A stretch of DNA of 64,000 bases from Xiphias gladius (taxonomy: Eukaryota; Chordata; Actinopteri; Istiophoriformes; Xiphiidae). Under the pieces are notes generated by a model, which worked only from the letters and a program-made list of their open reading frames with translations, did no database searches and was not told where the DNA came from. Within the stretch, counting starts at the first letter, position 1; each line of letters opens with the position of its first letter. The position numbers and the translations under genes are program-made. This document shows, piece after piece, positions 1 to 24,859 of this stretch. The stretch lies in the NCBI RefSeq assembly GCF_016859285.1, contig NC_053418.1, forward strand, positions 9,265,501-9,329,500. Reading direction: 5' to 3'.

Positions 1-285
1 TTTCAAGGAAAATCCACTTAACAAAAATTGTTGCTGATTAATTTTGTCTTGATTGACTAATTGATTATGTTACTAATCATTTTATCCTTAATATCAAGTA
101 AAGGTGTATTTTAAATTTTCACAATATATAGAAGATTATTCAATCGCCTCCTAAGTGAATAGCATCTTTCTGAGCGAAAACGCAAAAAGATATAAAGGAA
201 TAATGAGGACATGGCCACAGTGTCTTCAGTGTTTGATATAGACCTGTTTGTGTGTATTTAACCAGCTTGAGAATGCATGCATTAC
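1..285. other. nsd3 intron (left edge)
   Basis: This stretch follows the splice donor of the nsd3 exon on the minus strand and runs off the window edge. Bases 1-85 look like the end of a dispersed teleost repeat rich in GATTAAT/CTAAT words, also seen near 15.2, 25.9 and 55.4 kb. Nothing else is recognised here. Confidence 0.5.
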
Positions 286-1142
286 CTGCAGCTCTTGCAG
301 TAAGTCTCCACACAGCGCAGATTCAAACAGCTCTTTTCCGTTCTGATACGTCTTTATGATCTTCAGCTTGATCTCTGGAGAGCTGGTTTTCTTCAGCACC
401 CCACCAGGGGTATTGGACGGGGCATGGGAGGGTTGAGAAGAGGGGGTACTGTCAACAAGTGAGGGGGGAGGACTGGAGGAAGGCAGGTGTAACAGGGGAG
501 GAGGGGGGAGAGTGTGGGTCATGATGTGAGGCGTCTGGGGCAGGTGGTGCTGGGAGGGCAGTGGCAGTGGCGGGGGACTCTGTGGGTGTGGGTGGGTTTG
601 TATATGAGGTGGGTTTGAGTGGAAGTGGTGTGTTTGGTGGTGGTGATGGGGGTGATGATGATGGTGGTGGAGGTGTGGGTGATGTGTGGGCAGTGGGGGG
701 GACACAGGAGACAAAGGTCTCTCCTGGAGACCAGGTCCTCTCAGGACCGTCCCCTCCCCCGGCAGGAGACCGTGCTCTCCGTAGCTCCGTATGGCCCCGA
801 AGCCGTTTGCCGAGCCGTTGGGGAACTGCGAGTACATGGAAAACTTGGCCTGCGGCTCGTACATGCCCAGTCCCGGCGGGAAGCCATTGGAGACCTGCTG
901 CATGTCCTCCGAGGCTGACGGCGGGTAGGAGAACTCTGCATCCAGGGCAGCATCATAGGAGGGACCACCATCCTCGCCCGGGTCACTACCGGTGTCGCAG
1001 GTGCCTTCCTGTCTGATGTTGGCTGAGTCAATGAGCTGAGGGGGTTGCTGAATTGTATTTCCCATGATCCCTTGCATGAAAGAGAAGGAGAAATCCATTG
1101 TTGGGCTCCTGCATCCTTAACTGTCTTTTTCTTTGACTGGAC
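286..1142 (-). CDS. nsd3: NSD3 histone-lysine methyltransferase, first coding exon (partial gene)
   Basis: The ATG is at 1098 and the coding part is 286-1098, exactly 271 codons (phase 0), ending CTGCAG before a GTAATG donor. The exon opens at 1142 after a CTGTCAACAG acceptor, leaving 44 nt of 5' UTR. The protein starts MDFSFSFMQGIMGNTIQQPP and continues QLIDSANIRQE, which matches the start of vertebrate NSD3 (WHSC1L1). Residues 241-271 carry PEIKLKIIKT, then NGKELFES and CGDLL; in mammalian NSD3 the EIKLKITK stretch binds the BET-protein ET domain. NSD3 methylates H3K36, and its PWWP, PHD and SET domains must lie in exons outside the left edge. Residues 139-200 form a His/Pro-rich insert that mammals lack. 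nsd3 is head-to-head with letm2, as in mammals. Identity is very secure. Confidence 0.95.
499..684 (-). repeat. His/Pro-rich low-complexity coding tract in nsd3
   Basis: Codons for residues about 139-200 of the nsd3 product are mainly His and Pro, with two runs of histidine around residues 144-154. The tract lies between the Gly/Ser-rich N-terminal part and the ET-binding motif. On the plus strand it reads as a GGTGGTG-like simple sequence and creates long spurious open frames. Confidence 0.85.
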
Positions 1143-3348
1143 CTGTTGACAGAGACATAGCAATTAAATGAGACACAGATAGGCTGTGTTTTCAAAACCA
1201 AGACAAACAAATCAACCAAATACCTTGTTCAAGATTGTCTCATTTATCCTCTTCTATGAAATGTTATAACAAGAAGCTCCAGCTTGACATTGCACATATC
1301 AGATCTACTCTCTGCAAGACTCTTTTTGGTCACCTACTGACACCCCTGGGTTGTGCCACTCTCTATGCATGGTGTATATATTCTTTTTGGTTTTAGTGTT
1401 CATCAGATACAGGGGATACCAGAGACTACACAGGGCAGCTTCATGATACTTTGCCCAGAGGCCCAGAAACCTACCAGTAGTCCTTTTCTGGGAGATTATC
1501 CTGCCTCTGGTTTACTGTGTGTCAGTTGGTTAGTGGTAATGTGATTAAACATACTGTATATGTATTTAGGAATATGCACCTTGTAGGCATAACATAATCG
1601 GAATTTTTCTTTTTTCTTTTTAATTCCAGCCAGGGACCTTTGCAGCATCTACACTATTAAACTGTCCACTAAAGGAAAAAAAAAATCCCCCAAAACAATA
1701 TTAAAAAAAATTAGCACCTGCTGTTACCATTTAAGCAAATATTGTACTTTAGTGGTGCATATCTGCAAACAAATTTGCATGTGTGGCAAACAAAAGAACT
1801 GCCAGGGCTCCAGAGCAGTTTAACACTTTTCCTGGTGGGTAAATCCAGCCTGGAGGGTTTATGAAGTCATTAGATATTATGTGACATGTAACACAATCCT
1901 GTGAAGACATACAGTATTGGCCAAATCTAACCTCAGCTCCAAATAAATTCAAGAGCTGAAACAATTAGTAGACTGACTGAACAATTCTGCCATCAACCAT
2001 CACTTCAGTAGTACGTCAAACAAAACTGGCAAATAAAAATATATATATATTTTTTTTTTTAATTTAAAAAGAAAATCACTCGTTTCTGCTTCTCAAATGT
2101 GAGTATGTGTAATTTTTTTTTAGTTTTCTATATTAGTAAACTGAATATGTTTGAGTTTTTGGACTGTTCAGATACTGATCAGATAAAACTAGCAATTCAA
2201 TTATATTGACTTGGGGAATCTGGAGGAATTTCAAATGTCAAACTCCTTCCAAAAGCAGGACAAATCCTCAGCCAACATCACCATCAATAATCTAAAACTT
2301 ACTCTTAAAACACAAAACGAATTCCAGGCAGCTTGTATTTATGACTGAGAAGTTTTGCAGGCTCTTGTTGGATTAGCCATTAATCATCTGTGCAGTGCCT
2401 CTTTCCACAAGCTATAGATCACTTTGTGTTTTTAAATTTCATCCACAACAAACACATGGTGGCCTGCTATCACAAACAAAACAAAGAGCAGCTACCGGTG
2501 GCTGCTTTGCCCTCTTACACTTGACACGTTTAATATTTGTAGTGATGAATTACTCAGGTTTAAAGTGTTGAGGCTTGGCATGTTCACAGTGAACAGACCA
2601 ATCCACTGATTGTGGCTTAATTTGTGAACAGACTCAGGCTGCCCAGCCATGGGAAAGGTGGATAAAGGTGATGTAAACATCCATAAAGTGTCAACTAACA
2701 GTCACCAGCCAACTATATCGACTTGTGATATTATTTTTCGGCCCATGTCCGGTGCCCTAAATATTAATACCTTGTCAAAACTGAGTGGTTATGTTTAAAA
2801 ACGACTGCGCAGACAGAAAATGTTTCATGAATGATCCCTAACCCTTATAGCTTTCTGCGATGTTAGCCTAAAGCTACCTGACATCAAAGGGATTGTGTTG
2901 AAAAGATGTGAACCGTCTTAACCGCTAGACAAAAAGCACGAAGCGGGGATACGACCATTTGTCGTTTGGCACCCAAGGATATAGGTTTCTGGTTATTGTT
3001 TATCCATTTTTGTTCATTACACATGGAAGAAGGTGAAAGGGAAAGCTAATGTTGGCTAGGCTAACATTCATTTGCCAATATGGCTGCCTTTGCCCCTTTA
3101 AATCAAATTGTCTGGCGTGAATATACCTCCATCACTGGAGGTAAATGTGCCTGAAAATAAGCGACCGAAAACGGTCCGTGTTAGACACAGAGCTGGCGAG
3201 GAGGGGTTGGGATAACAACATGCATCGACAGCGGCAGCAGCTATGGCAAACATGCTTATCGCTAAAAGAGGAGAGAGCAGGGGAGCAGCACAGATTTTGA
3301 TGCCGAGTCGAGAGATGCAGGGAAATTAAAAAAAAAAATGTCAATACC
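1143..3348. other. nsd3 intron 1
   Basis: Noncoding sequence between the first coding exon and a likely upstream noncoding exon. It holds a diverged dispersed repeat at about 2030-2230 (words such as TTCTCAAATGTGA). The part from 2.7 to 3.3 kb is less AT-rich. No coding exon was recognised. Confidence 0.5.
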
Positions 3349-3900
3349 TTCAGCGTGTCCCATTCTAAACACATACACCAGCCAGCAACGCTTCCTCGTT
3401 TAATCTATAGGGGTAAAAAAAATCTGAAAAATAAAAAAAAAGTAATACTGTAATATTGATAAAGCGCAGGCCTTTCCTTTTCGTTTTAACGCAATTCTCT
3501 ACACAGAGGAGGAGGGGGTGTTACGCTATCTGGTCGCTACCCAATCCCAAAGCTTGGCTCTTCCTCAATGTAGGGACTGGAGCATTTAGTGAAAAACCCT
3601 GCTACAGACAGATATGTTCCATTCTCGCCTCCCTCCCGTGTGCAGTCTTCACAATAATAATAATGATGATGATGAAGATAACAACGATCTCTAGCTCCCT
3701 CTTCCTCCGCTTTAACAAAAGCACCCCGGTTTCTAGTCTCGGCCTGGTCGGTCGGTCGGTCTCCAGCTCAGCGCCAAATCGCACAGATCCAGACTGGGCT
3801 GAAGGGGTCAACAGGAGCACTCCGGGATGTGTAGTTTACTTCAGACGGCCGTATACTTTGTGAGGAAGGAGTGTGGGTTTAAAAAGAGAGGGATCTGATG
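3349..3900 (-). other. nsd3: Possible nsd3 noncoding first exon and promoter region
   Basis: On the minus strand a moderate donor (GCTGAAG then GTATTG) lies at 3348/3347, upstream of the nsd3 coding exon. The sequence 3180-4250 is richer in GC and CpG than its surroundings, as expected for a first exon and promoter. The upstream boundary is a guess and no transcript evidence is available, so this is inferred from position and base composition. Confidence 0.3.
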
Positions 3901-4319
3901 GTGCGGCCGGTATTAAAAGTCACGCCTACACTAAAATGAAAGAGGAAATGCATATTGGGAAGGGTTATACCCACAAACAGCCCGAAAGAGGATTTTTAAG
4001 GTTGTGAAGACTATTAAGTGATTGTTTTGTTTCCTCCTCCACCCCCATCCTGACGCAGATGCTGTAGTTGCGTTTGCGCCAGAGTCTCTGATTGAGTTTT
4101 ATACGCCTCCTCGCCTGATCTGTAGCTGAGAGGAGGAGGAAGAGGAGGAGGAGGAGGGGGGGGACCTCTCACTCTGGTTCTATTTCCTCTTACCACAAAT
4201 GTTGTAGCCGACAGTCTATAGCAGTGGGAGGCAAATAGCAGCTGGCCCTCAGACAAAACTATTCGGTCCCACAGCGAAAGCTTAAGTCTTCACTTTTATA
4301 GTTTGCATCGAAATTTTTA

Positions 4320-4625
4320 CACAATTCCTCATAAATCTACTATAGGTATCAATGTATTATACAGAGAGGCGTATCTACCATTTTGTCCACCCCATTTATA
4401 TCAGTGAGAGTAGGCTAAATAACAGAAAAACACCTCTTTGTATAATGCAGTACAGTTCGACTGCACAAAAAACTACATCCTCCAGAATTATCATAAAACT
4501 GAATCAACGCCTAAAACAATTTCCATTAGAACAGAACATTATAACTTTCATGATTTATTGCAGGACCGTTGGATTACACTGTATTAGTTCTACCTAGACA
4601 TAGCTAATAAACTGGCAACTGAGTG
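4320..4625 (-). repeat. Dispersed repeat with TIR-like end, copy 1 of 3
   Basis: The right end reads AATAAACTGGCAACTGAGTG, the same terminal sequence as the right end of the copy at 57.03-57.41 kb. The interior (CACCCCATTTATATCAGTG, AATGCAGTAC) also recurs there and, more diverged, at 11.3-11.6 kb. It looks like a truncated non-autonomous DNA element. Confidence 0.6.
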
Positions 4626-5229
4626 TATATAACAATGTGCATCTCAAACAAAAACAGATGGCAGTCTAGCAGATATAGCCCACCAATAATAATGTTTTGT
4701 AAGGCAACTGCAGCATGAATAACAGCACTTTAATTTAAATATAAATGAAGTAGAAGCCACTGTTATTTTTTAGTCTTTTTTTTTTTTGCCAAATAAGTAT
4801 TAAATAAGCGGCTGCAGCTCTGTTAGCCCTCTCCTACTAATGGAAAAATTACATCTGCATTCAAATACAATCCAAAAACAAACTTAAATGATATAAATAC
4901 TTCAGCAAATACAACATCTACAGCATACAGTAGATGCCTGCATCACCGCAGCGATAGGAAAACTGTGTTGACCCTCCTCTAAAAAATGCTGACAAAAACT
5001 GGCCAATGGTTGAACCTAACTGCTTACCACAGGTCCCCAGGGTTGCAAAGTGTGAAGGGCTACTGGTTCCTAGAAGTGTTTTTTTTCCCAATTCTGCATA
5101 CCACATATCAATTTTTTCATTAAACAATATCTTCATTGCTACCTAAAACAGAAACAAAGGACTTTCCTGGATTATGTATCTCATAGGCATCTTACATGGC
5201 AGTTTAATTATTTCCACTGGCTCTAGCTG

Positions 5230-5606
5230 AAGTGGTTAATTGATTCATCGATTATTAGTTGATTCACGGAAATCTAATTGGTAACAAGTTTTATAAGGGA
5301 TTAATCTGGTAAGTCTTATTTTTAAAAGGAAGAAAGAGGAAAATACCAAAAAAGCCCTTGTTCCAGCTTCTCAAATGTGAATAATTATGGGTATTTGTAG
5401 TTCATGTAGCGTGATAATAAACTCAGAAGCTTTGTATTTTTGACAGTTGGTCAGACAAAACAAAATTTATTATTTATTCAGGAAATAACGATGGGAATTT
5501 TTAACTATTTTCCGATATTTTCTACACCCCACCAATCAAAATTGATTATGAAAAAAATAATTGTCAGATGTATGTATAATGAAAGAAACTGTTGCAGCCT
5601 AATTTC
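5230..5606. repeat. Teleost dispersed repeat (GATTATT/GATTAAT family)
   Basis: It carries the family's usual parts: a CGATTATTAGTTGATTC-like start, a TTCCAGCTTCTCAAATGTGA core, a GGTCAGACAAAACAA segment and a GTTGCAGCCTAAT end. Similar copies lie at 15228-15605, 17735-17972, 25874-26200, 55426-55810 and about 56780-57010. The family is common in percomorph introns and its transposon class is unclear. Confidence 0.6.
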
Positions 5607-5668
5607 TGTTATTGAATAAGACGACCATGTCCCAGGGTTCTGTGTGTTGATTACTTGACACAGAAATC

Positions 5669-5671
<3 letters not shown>

Positions 5672-5727
<56 letters not shown>
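5672..5727. repeat. (TA)n microsatellite
   Basis: An uninterrupted run of about 28 TA units in the nsd3-letm2 intergenic region. Open frames reading Tyr-Ile repeats across it are artefacts. Confidence 0.95.
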
Positions 5728-5729
<2 letters not shown>

Positions 5730-6060
5730 CTGTCATCCTCTATACTCTCTGTACTCTCTCTTCCCATAGAGGCTCTGGCCGGTAGGGCCATTCAAACCCA
5801 CCTCATATACAAATCCACCCAAATTAAAGATGCTCTGAGGCAAAATAACAGTAGGAATGTGCATGCGTTTGGGTTTACTCCCACTTTTAGTGAGCGGAAA
5901 GTGGAATGTTTAAAAAAAAACAACAAAAAAAACAAAACAAAAAAAAAACAACCATCAAGTGATTCATCCTGGTCAACATAGACGATCTTTGGTGGGTACA
6001 GTCACAACATTGGCGCATGTGCAGTGTGACTTCCCAGTGCAGCTGCCTGCGAAGGCTGCG

Positions 6061-6284
6061 CACAACAAGCGGACGCTCGGCGGCTGCGACACGACACCTG
6101 CAGGACCGCTTTAAAACGATAAACCCACCGTAAATGGGTTTATCCCCACGTCGGTCGTTACTTTCGTCGCTCCCGTTTATCTCGACCGATTGTTGTGGAT
6201 GGATCATTGTATTCACGTTTCACCGAGAAGCCTTACAACGCCCAGTCAGCAGCGGCAGCCATAGCTCGGTCCTTGACGCTGGAG
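6061..6284 (+). other. letm2: Likely noncoding first exon and promoter of letm2
   Basis: A CpG-richer segment ends in GCTGGAG followed by the strong donor GTGAGT at 6285. It lies upstream of the start-codon exon at 7909. The open frame beginning at the ATG at 6134 would leave one base at the donor, while the letm2 exons downstream need a different arrangement, so I treat this exon as 5' UTR. The start of the exon is not determined. Confidence 0.5.
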
Positions 6285-7908
6285 GTGAGTGCACTGCCAT
6301 TTCACTGGCTAGCTTTAGCCAGTAGGAGCCTAAGCTAACAGGCTAAATTGTGGGCTAGCGGAGGCCAGTAGTGCAGTTAAGTGTCAGAGGTTTTTTTTGT
6401 TGTTGTAATAGTAGTAATATTTCTACAGTTTTTGACCACTGGCTTGAGATAATTTTAATATTTGATTTGGCAGTTACTTGAGTAGGTTACATTAGTGGAA
6501 AATTACCGAAACGTCTCAGATTTCCTCCGGAGTTTAGCATTAAGTTACGTCCATTTAATTGTAGCCGTGTTTCTTAAAGCAGCAGTCTGGTCCATGTAAC
6601 GTTTGCGAGTGTTTTTCCAAATTTGTATTATTGATTTGAGAGTATTGGTTGATCTACATTAATTTATTCATAGTAGGGAATTACACCGATACACGGACCA
6701 TGGAAGTATTTGATATGTGTCAGATGGGTCGCCAGTGTGTTGTTACATAATAATGACCGTTCTTCTTACGTATATCGATAACTTATAGACAACAGTGTTG
6801 AATAGTTGGCATGAGTCTGGATGTTTTGGTTCTTCGAAGCTCGTTTATGATTTATCACGAACTGTCACAGTAACAAATCCTTAAACCCAAATCTCAAGAA
6901 GCGCAGCTTGTTGACAATTAGCTGGATCATGAATGAGAAGTTTTAAGGTGAATCCCCTACATAAGCTAATTTTCAGATACAAATGGCAGGATTTCTTTCT
7001 GATTTATTATGAAGGAGTGTTGATATAATAATGATTTTAGATGAGATCCATGCAGGTTGCTAAGAAAAAATTGATCTGTTGGGGAAATTAACGAAAGTTA
7101 ATTAACTGTACTTATATATGATTAAATATAAAAGAGAATGAAAGTTTGTACACAAAAGATCCATTTCAAATTTACTTTAAGATACTGTGAGCAAAAAGCC
7201 ATAAACTCAACTAAAAGACTATAATTATTAATAGACAATTTGAGCCAGAGTTTTAATTTGACATTAAAATGGGAATTTGAATTCTAAATCTTATTAAAAG
7301 ATTATCTGCAGCATTTACTTTGCTGAAAATTGTTGTTGCAATTAAAGGTGCTTTTTAGGAGATTTTAGTAAACTTTAATTTTTATAGCAGGCTTATGAAT
7401 ATCACGAAATTCTTTTGCATGTCCATTGGGGAGAATCTCATCTATCATGCACCAACATCACTGATAGTCTGACCATGTTGAATTGTGATATGTAACTGTT
7501 TAATAGTGATGAAAGCGTAAAAACAATGAAGTTATGACTTTATTATGTATGATAACGTCATCTGGGATTGATAAATCAATCCTGGAAATGCTTTCAAAGA
7601 ACCAAATTAGCAGGATGCGAATAAACTGGATTATTTCATCTTGATAACAGCTTGGATTAGTTAAAACACTTTTGAAGAAAAGGGCCCTATTTTGCTCATG
7701 TTTATGTTTTGCGATATTATGTCATATTATGTCATAGTGAGCTAACTTGGAGAGCATAAGGTCTGTCATAGCTGGCTGTTGGTAGGAGATTTTCTTTTTG
7801 TGTTGTGCTTTTGTATTTTTCCAATTAGCATGTAGCTGCACTATATGACTGAAGTGTAATCAGACACCTGCATGCCCCCCCACTCTGTCCCTATGTGTGC
7901 TTTGACAG

Positions 7909-7930
7909 AATACTGTAATCTGCCCCTGCA
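7909..7930 (+). other. letm2: letm2 5' UTR portion of the start-codon exon
   Basis: The exon opens after the acceptor TTTGACAG at 7908 and gives 22 nt of leader before the ATG at 7931. The exon as a whole is only 69 nt long, which makes it easy to miss. Confidence 0.7.
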
Positions 7931-20359
<12,429 letters not shown>

Positions 20360-22135
20360 AGAGGAGCGGGAGCCTCTGGACTGAAGGGGAGATGGATTCA
20401 TACGGACCTGTGTTCTTTGGGGGTGACAGGGCCATTGATGGTTTATATCTCAGTAGCATTCAATTTTTTTAAAGCTCCTCTGTTTGATACCTTCTCCCCT
20501 CTTTGGACCAGAGGGAGGGGAAGGAGTGTTCCTGGCTTTTGATAACGGCAGATTACGCAACTCATCCAGGAGTCCTGTTCCCAGGACCCAGGAAGGGTCT
20601 GCTGCCTCCTCTGCTTTGTCTCAACAGCGGCGTCTTCATGCTCTCAGCCCTCTGCCGTCACTTTTGTGCAATCCATTCACTGTAGCTCTCCGCTAGAGCT
20701 GGACAAACCCGCCTGAAATTTCACTGGACTGGTAGACCACTGATGGTGTGATTTGTTTGTCCTAGAAGTGACGCCCCAAGCCGCCAATGGCTAATCCTGG
20801 TCAGCTGTCTGTTTGATGGTGTCTCCCTTCAGTCTCGGCGGTGTCCTCCTCCTCCTCCTCCTCCTGTAAATTTGTAAATATCTCGTATATTTTCGTCTCT
20901 GTCTTACAGCACATCACAGCAGCGGCAGCAGCTTTGTACAATTTGCTATGCAAAGGCCTAATGTCTCTTGAACATTTTCAAGTTTTTCTCTCTTAGCAGT
21001 TTTGTTTTGTTTTTATTTGCATACCTTTTTAATCCCTGTTCAGGATGAGAGAGAAGTCATCCATTTTTCTGCTGAACTTTTTGGTTCAGTAGCCGTACGT
21101 AGGGTGACATAGTGTAGTTTCCTGCTGCTGTAATAAGCAAATGAAGACTGGTATATTATTAAGAGAGTGGTCACTCCTTGAACCCAGAGGTGACTGTGGT
21201 AGAGTGCAGTCTGCCACCACAGTTAAACCACTGAAAGGACAATCTGTAAAACGAACAATTACAGGTTTTATTTGCATAAACAGTTTATGTATTGTGTTTT
21301 TAACACTATGATCCTAAGCTTTCTTTAAACTAAAAAGAGAAAATGCTTGATGTTATCCATAAAGATAGACTATTAATGTGGGGGAGAAGCTTAAATGCTG
21401 AAGCCACAGATGAGATTATTTTTGGTGTTTTGGCACTAAGAGGTAAATGTGTAGCATTATGACTGATTTGCCCAACTTTCCTACTTCATTAAGTTTTCAT
21501 AAATACAGTATATGACCCTACAAGTTGTTATTAGAAGTTTTACCGCATAGCTGTGTACTTTATAAATACAGATATTTGTGTGTTTTGTAACCCTCTCCTC
21601 TCATACCCCTTTATATGTTTGACATGGTTGGAGTAACAACTTCACTGCAGCCGAATGAAAGTTTTTGTCTCCACCATTTGTCCTCATTGCTATTTATCCA
21701 TAGGCACCTCCCAGAGATGGATGCCATTAATGAAAGGATATTTTTTTAAGCATATTGATTTCTAAGAGTTATATTATTGGTTTTACATACGTGCCTAAGG
21801 TTAAAGGGCGATTGGTTTCATGTTCATGCATTTTTCATCCAAAAAAAAACAGATTATCTCCATTATGTTGGTTTGTACTTTGGTTTGATCATTCACCTCA
21901 GTGTGTTTAAAAGCGCCCAGTTGCACCTTTTCTATTTAAGTGGAATGTCTCCTTTTCCCTTCCCATTGGATCTAAGGATCAGTCCAATCCAATCCAAGTC
22001 CAAATGAATCCTTCCCTTATAATCACAAGTGTTGATGCTGACGGGGGAAAAAAATTACATTTCCAATCAGATCTGCTCTCGTGGTATAAAGGAGATTGAG
22101 AAAAAGAATAAATAAATAAATAAATAAAGAATCAT
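20360..22135 (+). other. letm2: letm2 3' UTR and polyadenylation region
   Basis: Downstream of the TAA at 20357-20359 the sequence is noncoding and contains a GTCCTCCTCCTCC stretch (about 20845-20865). Overlapping AATAAA signals lie at about 22106-22127. Short open frames inside have no recognisable product. The extent of the UTR is inferred from the AATAAA cluster. Confidence 0.5.
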
Positions 22136-22949
22136 AATAGTTGCTTTATTGTTACTCTGCTGCCATATTTACAAATTCCCAAGCTTTGAGTGGATGTGAA
22201 CTGATTTATGCAGTATTTATAGCAGTTTTCTTGAGGAAAAAAATTGTGCTTTTTAAAGAGTGACTTAACACCAAGCTGAAGCAGTTTTTTTTTTTTTTTT
22301 TTTGTTTTTTTTTGTTTTTTAACCGTCTGCTCCGGTTGAAAGTTTCAATTCTTTTAATTATGTTACGTTGCACTGTTCTCTTCTTTGGCAATGGTTTAAT
22401 GGCACCCGAAATTTAGAACCACCAGCTCCTGATATTCACATAACAGTAGTGGATGGAGATGTGCATTAATTCGCATTTTCTGCTGGATATTTTTTTGAAA
22501 TTCTGTCAAAAAAAACAAAAAAAATTGCACTAAATTTGGATGGAAACCTAGCTCCTGATGGGTGTTGCTTGGGTGTACCTGTAACCACACCTGACGGTGA
22601 TGTCACAGGGACCTGGAGTACACCTGGAGCGCAGCAAAAACGAGATTTTCATCAGGCGTTACGTTACTCTTTAAACATGTGCCACTGACCTGTTGAGAAA
22701 GACGCGTCATGTTGTTGAGTTGATCTGCCGTCGCTTTCCTGACTTGATCCATTTGATGACTGGTACTGTGTACTGCATGATAAAAAGACACCACAGCAAT
22801 GGGGATGACTTGACTGGCTTCATATTTCTGCTTTGGTAAATTTCTACCCCAGTTATTGGACCGGATGCATTCCTCTGCATCCAATCAATTTGTCCTATCT
22901 TAACCTCGATAACCTTTCTTATGTCAACTCTTTTCATTCATCAATATCA

Positions 22950-23500
22950 CATTGTGTGTTAACGCAGTACCTGTTTGGAAGCTACTACATACTGCAGTCA
23001 CAGATGGTTTGATGCATCAATGCCCTTGTAATGTTACTGTCCTCCGTCTACAGGCTGGTTTCTTTCAGTTGAAAATTGCACTGCTGCCCAGTTAGTTATT
23101 ACCCTGAATTAAATGTATGCATCACTTTACAATGGCAAATGAGCGTTGGGGTGACGAAAAACAAGAATTCACATGATTAAAATCATGAAACCCTTTTCAG
23201 TCGTCTCCTATCTCTCTTTGTTGACGATACTTGTGAAATGGGAGTCCAATTTATTGGCTTCAATGGTTCTGTGGGAGTATCACTATTGACGATACAAGTA
23301 GTAAAACATGCACAATAACATTACTACTGTAAGGAAGCCACTTTAAACACCACATACAGCGTATTAATTAGTGGCTGCCTACTAGCTCAAGTGGTATTGT
23401 TCATGCCATGACTTTCTATCCTCGTAAGAATGACAGGTGGTTAAGTGAAATACTAACGTCAGCATTTTTAAATGCAGGGTTTTTCATGGCCATCAGGTGG
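22950..23500 (+). repeat. 5' flank block of PrP unit A (paralogous to 28650-29200)
   Basis: This block aligns with 28650-29200 over about 500 bp. Shared words include TTTCTTTCAGTT/TTTCCTTCAGTT, AAAATCATGAAACC, TTACTGTAAGGAAGCCA/TTACTGTAAAGAAGCCA and ATTAATTAGTGGCT. The order and spacing are conserved. Each copy lies upstream of one PrP gene, so it marks the start of a tandemly duplicated unit. Confidence 0.7.
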
Positions 23501-23939
23501 CGTCATCCGTTTACGGGAATCCATGCCTAAACCGAGAGCAAATGTATTATATAATATATATTCATTAGATGTAACCACCTGAACACAATCATTTAAACAG
23601 AGTCTTAAGTAACTTAAGTTTGTTTAAGGATTGCATTTGGATGCAGATGCAATTTTTAAATTAGTAATAGATCTACAGCAGCTTATTCAATACTAATTTG
23701 GTAAAAAAAAAAAAAAAGACTCAAAAATGATAGTGACTTCTGCTTCATTTATATTTAAATTAAGGTGCTGTTTTAAATTTTACTGTAGCCTTAGAAAATA
23801 TTATTAGCAAGCTATATCTGCAAGGCTGCCATTTATTGGTGTTTTAGATGTGAATTATTGACTGTTACTAGCTGTTACAAGGTCGTATTTATTGGGATTT
23901 ACACAAGCCTTGTATATTGTTATATACAGTATATTGAAA

Positions 23940-24330
23940 TTCATTTCAATTTCAGCTCAATTTATTTATACAGCGCCAAATCATAACAGAGGTTATCTCA
24001 GGGCACTTACGCTCGGTGCATCATGGGAAGTCACCCGTCGGTCTAGGCCCATAGCAGCAAGACTAGGGGATGGTTGAAGCCAAGCCTGAGCCAGCCCTAA
24101 CTGTAAGCTTTATTCAAAAGGGAAGGTTTTAAGCCTGCTCTTAAATGTGGAGAGGGAGTCTGCCTACCGGACCAAAACTGGAACATGATTCCACAGTAGA
24201 GGAGCCTGATAACTGAAGGATCTTCCTCCCATTCTACTTTTGGAAACTCTAGGAGCCTGCGTTCTGGGAGCACAGTGTTTTGGCTCCCAAACGTTAGGTG
24301 AACATTTTGATGCACAGTATAGAAGCAAAA
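23940..24330 (-). repeat. Dispersed teleost repeat (TATACAGCGCCAAATCATAA type)
   Basis: It contains CAATTTATTTATACAGCGCC, AGCAAGACTAGGGGATGG, AACTGTAAGCTTTATTC, TCTTAAATGTGGAGAGGG and CTGATAACTGAAGGATC in the order of a repeat found thousands of times in percomorph genomes. The open frames on the minus strand are by-products. Its class is unresolved. Confidence 0.65.
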
Positions 24331-24859
24331 ACTTCAGGTCTTGTTGTGGGGCCAAATATTTCTGTTGGAGGGCCAGATTTGGCCAAAACTAATAAAGAAA
24401 TAAATATTGCACCTACATAAATTTTAGAGCCAGTTATCTCAAAACCTAAAGAAGTAATATGTTTAAGTGAACTGACCCTTTAATTCACAACATCCCTCAT
24501 GCTGCTGTCACGTCATGTGGAATATGAAACTTTTAAAGTTGGGCAGTACTATGGCTCTCATAGTTATTCTTTCCATACATCTCAAATATATTCGACTGGA
24601 AACGAAATTACGAGGTACAAAACAACTAGTCCGTCACGTAAGCTAAAGCCCATTATTTAAGTTAATTTAATACTCGAATATGGGTTTATTCTGATGATTT
24701 AAAAAGCAAAAAAGACAAGAAAAGTGTCCTACTGGAGGAGGTTTCTCCACAACCCAGATGTTCTTATTAATGGCTTATAACTGATCTATAAAGCATTACT
24801 AAATTATGTATTAACCATCAAGAAATCCAGTAATTACAGCGGCTAAATTCTTTATAACT

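Larger units (their letters stand above)
3901..6060. other. Intergenic region between nsd3 and letm2
   Basis: This divergent intergenic region contains a GGA-rich stretch (4128-4165), a fragment of a TIR-bearing dispersed repeat (4320-4625), a second dispersed repeat (5230-5606) and a (TA)n microsatellite (5672-5727). No coding sequence is seen. Promoters of both flanking genes should lie at its two ends. Confidence 0.5.

Noticed and set aside
561-1016. Plus-strand open frames across the nsd3 exon
   Set aside because: They are shadows of the His/Pro-rich nsd3 coding exon on the minus strand and show only simple Gly/Val repeats.
5655-5981. Tyr-Ile repeat frame
   Set aside because: It spans a (TA)n microsatellite.
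6134-6325. Open frame from an ATG in the first letm2 exon
   Set aside because: It leaves one base at the donor, which does not fit the start-codon exon or the exon at 10512, and it does not resemble LETM2 N-termini.
20484-20696. Two overlapping frames after the letm2 stop codon
   Set aside because: They lie in the 3' UTR, have no splice context and resemble no known protein.
22603-22937. Minus-strand frames of 76 and 93 codons
   Set aside because: No recognised domain and no splice support. They may lie in a decayed DNA transposon, but I could not define its ends.
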